Of a DNA stretch of 64,000 nt, positions 23,724 to 33,490 are shown one piece after another. The stretch is from Sciurus carolinensis (taxonomy: Eukaryota; Chordata; Mammalia; Rodentia; Sciuridae). A model generated the notes under the pieces. The model was not told the DNA's origin and did no database searches. It saw nothing but the letters and a program-made list of their open reading frames with translations. Within the stretch, counting starts at the first letter, position 1. The number at the start of each line of letters is the position of its first letter. The stretch covers positions 49,165,156 through 49,229,155 of the forward strand of contig NC_062224.1 of NCBI RefSeq assembly GCF_902686445.1, given 5' to 3'. The translations under genes and the position numbers were made by a program.

Positions 23724-24185
23724 TTTTATAAAAAAAATCTTTTTGGGTACAAGGATGAAGGTCAGTCTTCTGTAATTACTTCCTGCTGAGTGTGGATGTA
23801 AATTGATTCAGGGGAGAGATCATCGTGGCAGGAAGAGTTGGGGACTTGATAGTTCCTCTGGGGGCACACCTGTAGCCGGACTCCAATTTCTGCAAGATCC
23901 TGATATTTCTGTAATACAAGCTGATTAGTTGCATGGAAGTAAAAGACAGGGGGCTCCCCTTTTTCTGCTGGCATTCTATTGGAAAAAAAAATTCAGTGCT
24001 TAGGAAAATTACAAACAGGAATCCAGTCCTCATGGCTGGGCGTGGTTGTCTGGTGTTTCAGTTGTCTGGTTCCCAATCTCTGGAATGGGAGAAAGGGTGG
24101 AGGGCTTCATGATCTTCAGTCTGAGATGAAGGGGTCCCACAGGAGTGGCCAAGTATCAGTTAGAAGAAACCTGTGAATTAGGAGC
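23724..24185 (-). pseudogene. Remnant downstream of truncated pol (possible env)
   Basis: Short overlapping minus-strand frames (23762-23974 and 23776-24033) include a hydrophobic N-terminus (FLFVIFLSTEFFFP) that could be a degenerate signal peptide. I do not recognise the product. Its place between pol and the polypurine tract is the only argument for env. Confidence 0.25.
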
Positions 24186-24189
24186 TGGA

Positions 24190-25142
24190 GAGGGGTTATC
24201 ATTTGACCAGAGATGAGAGCTGTCTCAGAATCCCTGTGGGAGAACTGTCCAGGTTATCTAAGAAGAAACTCGAATGAAAGGGTCAGTCCAAGTAAAAGCA
24301 AAGAGATCCTGTGAATCAGGGTGAAGTGGGACAGTAAAATATGCATCCTTGAACTAGCACTGAAAAGTATGTGGTGGAAGAAGGGATAGAAGAAAGCAGA
24401 GTGTAAGGATTGGACACAATGGGAAAGATGGGGACCACTGCTGAGTTAATGATGTGGAGGTCTTGCACTAGACGGTAAGATCCATTAGGTTTCCTAACAA
24501 CCAGGATGGGAGTTTTATAAGGTGAGTTGGCAGGGCACAGGAAGCCTTTCTGCCTTAATCCTGGATGATTGGTGGAAGTCCTATAAGGCTCCTTCGGGGA
24601 AGGGGATATTGGGCCTGGGCTGGGTAGGATGTTGGGTCCTTTAGATGAATGAGTACAGGTGAGCATTTAGCTACAGAGGGTGTATGAGTGTCCCAGACCT
24701 TGGGGTCAACCAGGGAGGGAGGAAGGGGATATGAGGACTCTGTTTGAGCTGTACATTCCTGTAGAGTCATAAGGAGAGGAATAGCAGAGGAGTCTTGGCT
24801 GAGGTGCATGGTGGGTGAGAAGGAAATAGAGGCACCCAATTTGGTTAGGATGTCCCTTCCCAGAAGGGGAATGGGACATGAAGGAATTATTAAAAAGGAA
24901 TGGGTAAAGCCAATTTGTCCTATATGGCAGCTTATTGGAGGGGTTTGTAAGGGGTTATATGGTTTTCCCTCTAGTCCGACAATAGAGGATTTGGCAGGGG
25001 AAGTGGGTCCCCAAAACTCCCGCAGCACTGAGAAGGTGGCTCCAGTGTCTATAAGGAAAGGGATCTGCCTGCCTGCCACCGTAAGGGTCACCCGGGGCTC
25101 CTGAGTGGTGATGGTCGTCGGGTGCAGAAGTCCCAGGCCCCT
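24190..25142 (-). pseudogene. Class I ERV protease and N-terminal RT
   Basis: The 178-codon frame 24555-25091 has the aspartic protease motif LIDTGATFSVL near its start and a C-terminal PLLGRDIL. It leads into the RT N-terminus, with a stop at 24555. Another frame (24316-24666) continues RT with RKPNGSYRLVQDL and NPYTLLSSIP, then stops before the catalytic motif. Traces persist to about 24190 in a third frame. The YxDD site, RNase H and integrase are absent, so pol is truncated as well as frameshifted. Confidence 0.85.
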
Positions 25143-25145
25143 TCA
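25143..25145 (-). other. Gag-pol in-frame UGA, likely readthrough stop
   Basis: Gag ends ...AMDD followed by TGA, and the protease frame continues in the same reading frame immediately after. Gammaretroviruses express pol by suppressing an in-frame stop here, so this stop is probably original rather than damage. Confidence 0.6.
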
Positions 25146-26400
25146 GTCATCCATTGCCAAACCCAGCAAGTCGCTGGAGGGAGGGGCCAAGGATGACCTG
25201 GCACTTCTCTGAGCGCCAGGGCAATCCATTGCCCAATGTCCCAGTTGGTGGCATTTTGGACAAGGACTTGGGGGTTGCCAGGGGTTGGGGCAGGCTCATG
25301 CCCAGTGGCCCTCTTGCCTGCACTTGAGGCATGAGCTTGGAGGTCTTCTGGGAGCTTGGGCGCCCCTAGTGGTGGACAGTTGGGCAGGTCTAGCTGACTG
25401 AAAGGCTTTGGCCAGCATTTGGTATTTTAATTTTTGGTTTTTTTCTTCCCGTCTGTTATAAACCTTGAATGCCACTGCTAGAACCTGTGGCTGTGGGGTA
25501 AGGGGCCCCCTATCCAACTGCCTCAATTTAACCTTTATGTCAGGGTAACTTTGGGAAAAGTAATAAGTCACAAGTAGCTGCCGTCCCTCCGGGGTTTCAG
25601 CTTCCTGGTTAGTGTACCTGAGCATGGCCTCTGTAAGGCGGTTTAGAAATGCTGACGGGTTTTCATCTCTGTCCTGTATTACTTCCTGAAGTTTGTCATA
25701 GTTAATGGGTTTAATAGCAGCCTTTTGTATACCTGCAAGGATGCAGGTTTGAAACCTATCCTGCTGTAGACACCCAGCCTCGGTATTATAGTTCTATAGG
25801 GGCTCCCTATCTGGTACTGCTTCAGCCCCAATGGGGTGGGTTGGGGTTGATTGATGAATCTCATCTGCATAATTGCGCTCCTGTTCCCAAACTCTCCTGC
25901 GTTCCTCAGGGGTTAGGGTGTTGGACATGATCATGTAAATGTCATGCCAGTTAAGGTTATAAGACTGGGTAAGGTACTGAAATTCCTTAATAAAGGTTGC
26001 AGGGTTGGTGGTGAAGGAGCCTAGCTGCTTCTCTATTTGAGACAGATCAGACAGTGAAAAGGGAACATGGACTCTGATTACTCCCTCCACGCCAGCCACC
26101 TCCCGTAAAGGAGCAAGGACATGTGCACGAGACCGCGTGGTGGGAGGACTTGGTGGGCTGAGTGGAGGAGCGGAAGGAGAAACAGAATGTGGCAAAGGAG
26201 AGGAATGAACAGGGGCTTCTGCAGTAGGAGGCCTGTAAGGAGATGATTCATCAGCTGGATCAAACTCAGAAGAGAAAGAAGGGTTAAAAGGGGGAGGAGA
26301 AGCCAAGAGAATGTGTTCAGGTTTTTGAGGAGAGCAGAGATTAGGTTTAGCACGAAAGAAAGGAAAAACACGAAGGGGAAAAGTCTCTTTCCATTCACCA
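25146..26400 (-). pseudogene. Class I ERV gag (matrix to nucleocapsid)
   Basis: The frame from 26306 has a proline-rich N-terminal part and then capsid wording typical of gammaretroviruses (PFSLSDLSQIEKQLGSF, TLTPEERRRVWEQE). It continues in the same frame through ENPSAFLNRL (major homology region) to two zinc knuckles, CLKCRQEGHW near 25300 and CPKCHQLGHWAMDC near 25220. A TAG at 25794 and a TGA at 25296 interrupt it. The second looks like CGA to TGA decay. The start of matrix upstream of 26306 is unclear. Confidence 0.85.
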
Positions 26401-27121
26401 GGTCGTCCACATTTGTACTTAATTATAACTAGTATAATTATGCATATACTTATACCTAGTATAATGCTAGAATTTAGGGTGTCATAAATAGACCATTCTG
26501 ATTTACTATCTAAAGGACGGTTTGACTAATTCAGGGAACAGGTGAAGGTGTTTGAGATTGTTTAATAAACATCTCAAGGGCAAGTTTGCCAGGGTGGAAG
26601 TCCTAGATCCTATGACAAAGACTGAGAAATGCCTAAGTTAGTGATTGGGCATCCCACAACCACATGTTAGGCAATGAGAAGGTAGTACACAGGTCTGGTC
26701 ATTACACAGTACCAGTGTCTACTGGGCATTAGCTGAGAGAGTTTGAGGACCTGGCCAGGATTTTGAGCGTGATGAGAAAATAAGCCTCAAATCCTGAGAG
26801 AGAATCTCAGCACCATAAAATCAGAAATCCACCCAGCAAATAAGACCACTATAGGGACCAACCGTAACTTTGAAAGTCATGGCTGGGGGTACCCCCACAC
26901 CTCAACAGCCTCGAGAGCCCTGGATACTCAACAGTCGCTTCTCAGATCAGCAGAAGTGTGTTTAAGTGGTCTAGGGGACCTGCCTAAGGGGAACTCACCA
27001 ATTTGGAGTCCGGTGTTGCATGCAGAAAACTGGGCATCCAGGTAAATGGAAGTGAGCCTGTATCCAGGGGCACTGGGGCATTTGGATGGGATTCTGCTTG
27101 CTTAGTTAGTGGAAGGACCCA
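26401..27121 (-). other. Class I ERV leader
   Basis: Non-coding stretch between gag and the primer site. AT-rich near 26410-26460. No splice or packaging signal can be assigned with confidence. Confidence 0.5.
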
Positions 27122-27139
27122 TCCTGGGTTTCAGCACCA
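27122..27139 (-). promoter_or_regulatory. Primer-binding site, tRNA-Phe type
   Basis: The minus strand reads TGGTGCTGAAACCCAGGA, which matches the tRNA-Phe 3' end at 16 of 18 positions. The two differences are both at CpG positions. It abuts the 5' LTR. Confidence 0.8.
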
Positions 27140-27565
27140 GCTTGAGACCCACAGTGATTCTAGCCGCTGCTGCACAATCCCGCTGAACTGCCGCCCGCTC
27201 GCTCGTCTCAGTTGCGGCTCACCAATAGCTCCCAGAAAAATGCACCACGGACACAAGGTTCCATGCAAGAGACTTTATTATGCAGATGACTAACACGTCC
27301 ACTCAGGGTGAAAAGAAAGGAAAAAAGAGAAAGATGGAGTGTAGCTTCTCCCACATATTGGAATCTCGCAGGCTGGAAGGAACCAATAGCAGAGGAGAAC
27401 AATTGCAAGCTGATTGATGAACCAATAGCTATTTAGCATGTTAGGATGTAAGGTGGGAAGCAGGAAAATGGCAGCAGCGTAAGACAGAAATTCCTGTAAC
27501 GTAAGAGGCAGCCAGAGTGCAGATTGACAAGTGGTTGGGAGGCAGAGTATTGGCTTTATATTACA
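27140..27565 (-). repeat. 5' LTR of class I provirus
   Basis: 426 bp, sense start TGTAATATAAAGCC at 27565. Same layout as the 3' LTR, with the AATAAA complement 'gactttattatg' near 27273. Confidence 0.85.
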
Positions 27566-27998
27566 ACTGGTTTCCACGGGGCTTGATTCAGACTCATCTG
27601 AGACCAGAACTTCTGTAGTTATTTGCCATTAAAACACAGACAGCCTCAAAGTTCCAGGAGTTCTAATGAGAAGCTTGTACTTCAAAGCCTTTGGGAGGCA
27701 AAGAGGAGAAATGGAGAGGAAAAAAAAAAATCAAGCACTAATAATATTTTTTGAGTCCAGAATCTAACTATACTGGGAGTCAGATTACCTGTGAACTTTT
27801 TCAGTTAAATGAGAAAATAAATTCCATCTTTACCTTAAGTTCTTTGGGCAGATGTTCTGACATTTGTAAATACAGAAAAAATTATTATAACAGACATGCT
27901 TCATCTAATGCCATCTTATTTCCAGGCCCTGTCCCAAACTCACCAGGGGTTAAAGTCTCAGAACTATAAAACCGACACAGCAGGATTTCATGATTTCA
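27566..27998. other. No recognised feature
   Basis: Host-like sequence flanking the provirus. Nothing identifiable. Confidence 0.4.
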
Positions 27999-27999
27999 A

Positions 28000-28440
28000 G
28001 TCAGTTTGTTACTGAAAGATTGGTCCTCAACCCTGATGCCAATTTATGCCATTTAATAATGAGGACATTTAAGTTTTGAGAAAAAGGAAAAAAGAAGGTT
28101 TATTGCTTTGCTAGCAAAGGAGAAACACAGGGGACTCCTGTCCCCAAGGCTGTGGTTCTGCCTATAAGGGAAAACAGAGGGCTTTTAAAGAAACTCTTCA
28201 AGGGTTGCATTCCAGGTAGGCTCTGGTAGGGGGTCCCAGGGGGCCCTAATGGTGTATTAGGATTCACTTGTCAATTTGGGAGATATTCACTTCTTAGATC
28301 CCCTGGTGGACATCTCCTTCCTGTGGTAGGTGTGTTCAAGGACAATTACCTAGGGGAAGAAAAGATGACACTGTCTCCCTAATCTTGTTAGGGAGGAGGA
28401 GAGGGCAGAAGAGAGAAAAAAACACGTCCTTTTAAAAATA
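28000..28440 (-). mobile_element. Possible old LTR
   Basis: 'aagaaggtttattgctttgctagcaaagg' with the complement of AATAA(A), followed by 'ggggactcctgtcccc' and 'ggaaaacagagggcttttaaag', resembles the R-U5 and U3 part of an ERVL/MaLR-type LTR in minus orientation. Boundaries are approximate. Confidence 0.35.
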
Positions 28441-29531
28441 ATCCTCAGAGCAAGAAGAGCTATATTTAAAGGATGAAGTGGACCACTGTTACTCATTCAA
28501 AACCAACATCACAGAAAATGTAATCATAGAATGTTTAGCCAAATTCCATTCCATTTATAGAATAATCAAGAATAACCAGCAGGAGAGTAATTAGATGCAA
28601 ATTTGCTTTGATTATAGGTCTTGGCCATCAAAACTCACAATGCATTAAAAATCATGCAAGAAAGGCAAGACAAATAACCCGATCCTGAAAGAGCAAGTAG
28701 ATATCCAAAGTATTTATTGCTTTTTATTGGCTGATTCATGAATAACTATAGTTACATAGCTCTTTTTTTGTAATAAAATTAATTTGATGGATTTGTAAGA
28801 AAGAAGCCTCATAAAATTGCCAATGTGTGGCTTTGAATTTGAAATTTACTTGGTAACTCATTTGTGAACAAAATTACTAAGTATTCTGATACTGCCAGTT
28901 ATCAGTGACAAGTTCTGCTTCCTCAAATATTAAAGTTTGAACATTAGAGAAGCATGCTGAGGCAAGCATATGGAGCAGGTTTTATTTAAAAGTAGTAACA
29001 CAGACTTCTTCTGGGAGGGAGAAGGGGGCCACAGATGGTATTCTGGTATCCCTGCCCCTTTTGTGATGGGCTGACAGATCTGGCTCCATGAGAATGTTAC
29101 AGGCCAGACTATGAGGGAATTGATTAAACAGACTCCATTTTGCTCTGAGACTCCATGTTATGTAGGAACTAAGTTTGTCCCATGGGAATACCCGCCTCTG
29201 TCCCCATTATCAGTTATTTAGTGTGACATGTTTAACAACACAGAATGACAATTCCTATGTAAAGAAAAATTGCTCTCTTTTGATCCCTATTGCTCCTAAA
29301 TACTGTACCATGTGAACAGTGATTGTGTGGATGTTAGTAACCATTCTTTAGTTTGTACGGAGGAAAGGGTCATTTTGACCCACTTCTCCCTCTGTTGATG
29401 ATCTCATGATATTAGTTTGTAATTTCAAATCATAGCAACAGACACTTATGATTGATGTGATTTTTAGTATAAGAACTCCTACAACGCGGCACCTAGGTTG
29501 GTGCCATCACTGGTTGGTCGCGGTCGCGGAG

Positions 29532-29933
29532 TGTTGGGGGCTATGCCATGCGGACTACGCCATGATGGTGCCTGGCAGCCAGCCAGAAGTTGTTTTGATC
29601 ACATCAGTGGTGAGGAAGTCAGTTAACATGAGCACACCCAGGTGCTTTATCATTGGCTGTATTCAAATAAGTCCACGCACACAACGCGTGCACATGTGTT
29701 CCCAAGTGCTCCTGCTCGTGCCTGCTTGTTTTGACCTTTACCATGATTGGACAGCTAGCTCCTCACCTGATCTTCACTTAACTAGCGTTGGCCCTACCCT
29801 TCGCCTCCTGGAGGGAATATAAGACGGCTCTCCTCGAGCGCCAGTGTTCCCGGGTTCCTGAATCATCAATAAACCGCTTAAAATTCAAGAGTCTCGCTAC
29901 CCGTTTGTCTCCCGTGCCAAATTGACTCCTACA
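29532..29933 (+). repeat. LTR-like segment inside the composite retroposon
   Basis: It starts TGTTGGGGGC and ends GACTCCTACA (imperfect inverted ends). It has 'aatataagacgg' as TATA box near 29817 and 'caataaaccgc' as polyadenylation signal near 29868. The form is that of an ERVK-like LTR. No clean duplication flanks it. Compared with the next tandem unit it replaces about 28 bp, so it is not a simple late insertion. Confidence 0.6.
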
Positions 29934-30250
29934 TAGCAGAGGTAGGCGGCAGGCAGCTAACCCACCCAGCCAGCAGGCCAAGGACAGATGTCATAACTGA
30001 GCGACCCTGCCTGACCCCTGCACCTAGGTTGGTGCCATCACTGGTTGGTCGCAGTCGCAGAGTGAGCTGGCAGACAAGTCAGGCCATTTGCATAGCGGAT
30101 GTAGCAGGTGGGCACCCAACCCACCTGCCTTGTGGAGCTGGGTGGCGGGCGGGTAACCAACCGGCCCAACCACCAGGCCAAAGAGAGATGCCACCACTGA
30201 ACAACCCCGCCTGACCACCACGCCTAGGTTTGTCGCCATCACGGAGTTAG
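29934..30250 (+). repeat. CpG-rich tandem units of about 155 bp
   Basis: Two units begin 'catagcagaggtagg' (29932) and 'catagcggatgtagc' (30090). Each ends with 'cctaggtt(g/t)gt(g)ccatcac'. A third copy of that end ('cacctaggttggtgccatcactggttggtcgc') opens the composite element at 29490. A promoter-like monomer array is one reading. Confidence 0.65.
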
Positions 30251-30630
30251 CCAGAGGCTTCTTTATAGGCTGATGCAGGCATTTTGAATTACTCCTGAGG
30301 GTGTGGTGATCATCATTGGAAGGGCAACTCCCTTCCTGAGACACCTACAGGATAGAGGACCTTTGACAAGACCCAGGAGCCAAGAAGAGGAGGTATTGAG
30401 AGACTCGGGACCAACACAGAGCCACCAGGGACTATACCCCACCTGAAGGGCACCACCCCAAGAAGGCCAGCTTCCTAGTGGAGCACTGCATTATCAAGTT
30501 CCTCCAAGACTTCAGGCTACTGAAGGCTAAGAGGTGAGTTATTGGAAATCTACAGAGACAATATTAGTCAATAGAGGAAATCTGCAATATCCCAGAGTTT
30601 CACTAGTAGAGGGGTAGATACCTGAGCAAT

Positions 30631-31618
30631 ATGAGAAAACAAGGGAAGAAAATGTCCCAAACAATAGCAATAATGGTAAAGCAATAATATCCAATGATAG
30701 CATGGCAGAAGAAATGTCAGAAAGGGAGTTCAGAATGTACATAATCAAAACGATCAGGGAAGCAAGTGAGGAGATGAAAGAGCAAATGCAGGCATTGAAT
30801 GATCGCACCAATCGACAGTTAAAAGACCAAATACAGGAAGCAAAAGATCATTTCAATAAAGAGTTAGAGATATTGAAAAGTCAAACAGAAATCCTTGAAG
30901 TGAAGGAAATAATAAACCAAATTAAAAACTCCATAGAAAGCATAACCAATAGGATAGAACACCTGGAAGACAGAACCTCAGATATCAAAGACAAAATATT
31001 TAATCTTTAAAACAAAGTTGACCAAACAGAGAAGATGATAAGAAATTATGAACAGAATCTACAAGAACTATGGGATATCATGAAAAGGCCAAATTTAAGA
31101 GTTATCAGGATTGAGGAAGGCTTAGAGAAACAAACCAAAGGAATGAACAATCTATTCAATGAAATAATATCAGAAAATTTCCCAAATCTGAAGAATGAAA
31201 TGGAAAATCAAGTACAAGAGGCTTATAGGACTCTGATACACAAAATTACAATAGATTCACACCAAGGCACATTATAATGAAAATACCTAACATACAAAAT
31301 AAAGACAGAATTTTAAAGGCTGCGAGAGAAAACAATCAAATTACATTCAGGGGGAAACCAGTATGGATATCAGCAGATTTTTCAATCCAGACCCTAAAAG
31401 CTAGAAAGGCCTGGAACAACATTTTTTCAACCAAGAATCTTATACCCAGCAAAACTTACCTTCAGATTGATGATGAAATGAAATCCTTCCATGATAAACA
31501 AAAGCTAAAAGAATTTAAAAAAAGAAAGCTGGCATTACAGAACATTCTCAGCAAAATATTCCATGAGGAAGAGATGAAAAACAACGATGTAAATCAGCAA
31601 AGGGAGGAACTACCCTAA
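30631..31618 (+). pseudogene. L1 ORF1 copy in the composite retroposon, broken
   Basis: It aligns along its length with the intact ORF1 at 7954-8964. Breaks are an early stop after MRKQGKKMSQ, a TAA at 31008-31010 ending the coiled-coil part, and a frameshift near 31250. Reading resumes at 31035 and 31277. The region ends with the normal ORF1 stop at 31618. As written it makes no complete RNA-binding protein. Confidence 0.85.
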
Positions 31619-31629
31619 AGGAACAACCA

Positions 31630-31672
31630 AATAAAGGAGAAATCAAGTCGTGTCAAAAAAAAAAAAAAAAAA
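31630..31672 (+). terminator. AATAAA plus poly(A) tail of the composite retroposon
   Basis: AATAAA at 31630-31635, cleavage after 31654, then A18. The signal is the same one present at 8976-8981 in the full-length L1. Confidence 0.8.
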
Positions 31673-32327
31673 TAAGGAACTCCTACAATGCTATGGTCGG
31701 GGCTATTCTCCCAATACCCATTTTCTGGGGGCATCGTGTGAGACAGTCATCTGGTTGGCTTAATAAAGACTCAAATTTGGACTTCTCAGTGGTGATCAGT
31801 CTATTCTTAAGATGCGCCCCATAACACTTTTATATACTAGAGTTTCCTTTGTTCTCTTGCCCTCTCCCCCCTTATCTTTCTCCTTCCTGCCTATGTGACT
31901 AGGCCAGGAGATGCAGGTGGGATGGCCAAAATGGAAGAGGATGGACGAGGGAGGGTCAAAGGGCAGGTATCAGCCTGGGGGCATTAATTAACAACTCCCT
32001 GTCTGCAACCTTTTGGGAGGGATAGTATAGGCAGATAATCCTGGTAATCAAAGGGCTCTGGAGACACTGACATTCCAATCTCCCAAGTTTATCTCCAACT
32101 TCCAGGACCCAAACTGGCCTCCATTTTCTCAATTCAACCCAATCATCTATCTATTCTGACTGCCTATCTTTAATTCTGGCTTTAATTCCACCTTACTAAT
32201 TAGAGTTATTCTTCCCACATTGAACCCATGATAGAAACAATGCAAATAACAAATCTTATTCCTTCTATGGATTTTTATTTAATGCAGTGACCCTACTTTT
32301 ATAGTCCATGAGTCAACAATTAAGTCA

Positions 32328-32421
32328 AATTCTAAAGGCAGTTCCAACTAGATGCCATGACCTACCCAGTTGGCTAAGACCAACATTTGTAATGTTCACT
32401 GCATAAAAGTGACCACTTGCC
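32328..32421 (+). repeat. Direct repeat, copy 1
   Basis: Shares 'attctaaaggcagttccaac' and 'aaagtgaccacttgcc' with 33395-33490; identity is high by eye. Confidence 0.75.
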
Positions 32422-33394
32422 AAATTTCACCCTATAGTTTATGATCTTGAAAAAATTGTAAAAAATGGAAAAGTGTATCAAACTTTTACAATGGGCAATT
32501 GGTGCCATCTTGTGGTTATGAAGAAGTAAAAATAAAAATTTCAACTTGTCATATTTTAAAAATCATGCCCAAATCAGAACCACTCCAAGCAATCATTTCA
32601 TTTAGTGTTCTGAAACACCCAAATAGTCTCTTTATTCCTCCTTTAGAATATTGTTAAACTATAGACACCTTCCCCTGACAATCACACATACTCTTTTTTT
32701 CGGAGAGGAAGTTTCAATTCCCTAAGAAAATGTTTTTCATGATTATACCTTGATTTTTGGATCTGAGATAAATCATAATTCCAAACACTAAGGTGATATA
32801 TTCATGGAAAAAGCTCAAAACATTTTTTTAGGAATTAACAAGGTCATCAGCAAATGTCTTTGAGAGATGGCCCAGAACATTAGAATCAGCATGTATGTTG
32901 CCTTCCAGAAAGCACCGTGCTGTAAGAGAGGCCGAACTTCTTAGAAATTGCTGGACTGATCAAAGAAATAAGCCCAGGTGAGCAAGAACTAAGATGTCAT
33001 CCAAAATTTTTTCCATGTTATAGAAATTCTCCTACATAAACTACAAATGCAAACTTGACCAAAGGAAAATGCCAACAGCTGACTCATAAGGATCCTTAAT
33101 GCAAATGCACACTGGTGGAATGTAAACAGCACAAAATAGGACTATCCAAACCACACCTGCACACACAATTTAAAGCTCACTTATTCACGAGTTCTTTGGT
33201 TTGTACATGAAATCCGTAGGCCTGGTTGAAAGTCAGATTATCAAATCCACAAATAATTACTCTGGTCCCATCTCCAACTAAGGTGTTCATGTCCTTATAA
33301 GTGGATCCTTTTTTCAGCTGCACTTGTTACTGCACTAAGGACCCATGTGAGGCTTGTCAAATATCAGTGTTGTTCAAAATAAAACTAGAAATAC

Positions 33395-33490
33395 AAATTC
33401 TAAAGGCAGTTCCAACTAGATGCTATGACCGACCCAGTTAGCTAAAACTAGCATTTGTAATGTCGACTGCATCAAAGTGACCACTTGCCT
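33395..33490 (+). repeat. Direct repeat, copy 2
   Basis: Second copy, 1,067 bp downstream and in the same orientation. No known repeat family recognised. Confidence 0.75.

Larger units (their letters stand above)
23283..27565 (-). mobile_element. Class I (gamma-like) endogenous retrovirus, internally deleted
   Basis: Two LTRs of 426 bp flank about 3.4 kb of gag-pro-pol remnants on the minus strand. By hand count the LTRs differ at about 41 of 426 positions (roughly 9-10%), so the insertion is much older than the provirus at 53245. Gag and protease-RT wording resembles the HERV-H/HERV-F group. Most of pol after the RT N-terminus, and probably env, are deleted. No target-site duplication was found. 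Confidence 0.85.
29485..31674 (+). mobile_element. Composite retroposon: LTR, tandem units, L1 ORF1, poly(A)
   Basis: One insertion is bounded by a target-site duplication, 29471-29484 and 31674-31688 (AAGAACTCCTACAA, one extra G on the right), and ends in an A18 tail (31655-31672). From 5' to 3' it holds a CpG-rich unit fragment, a 402-bp LTR-like segment, about 1.5 CpG-rich tandem units, a shortened L1 5' UTR, a broken ORF1 and the poly(A). Tail and duplication show mobilisation as RNA by L1 machinery. ORF2 is absent and the tail begins 19 nt after AATAAA. It is analogous in logic to HAL1 (half-L1) or SVA-type composites; I do not recognise the family. Confidence 0.75.
29064..31826 (+). mobile_element. 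Second-level LTR inside the LTR at 28887
   Basis: It begins TGATGGGCTGACAG and ends CCCCATAACA, with an AATAAA in 'cttaataaagactc' near 31761 and a TATA-like 'agtataagaac' near 29467. A CTTTT repeat lies at both edges, offset by one base on the left. Without the composite insertion it is about 560 bp. U3 wording (GACTCCATTTTGCTC) suggests an ERV1-type LTR. Confidence 0.65.
28887..32184 (-). mobile_element. Solo LTR (GGTATCA family) carrying nested insertions, TSD ATTC
   Basis: In minus orientation it ends CTGGCAGTATCA at 28887 and starts near 32184 (TAAAGCCAGAATTAAAG, first base altered). ATTC flanks both sides (28883-28886, 32185-32188). Removing the nested insertion leaves 28887-29063 plus 31827-32184, about 535 bp, close to the 550 and 552 bp of its relatives at 21223 and 22063. 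This supports the nested interpretation. Confidence 0.75.

Noticed and set aside
24808..25104. 98-codon plus-strand frame
   Set aside because: It is the complement of the class I protease region, where the minus strand has recognisable motifs.
29448..29822. 124-codon plus-strand frame in the composite retroposon
   Set aside because: It covers the LTR-like segment and crosses the target-site boundary, so it is not an inherited gene.
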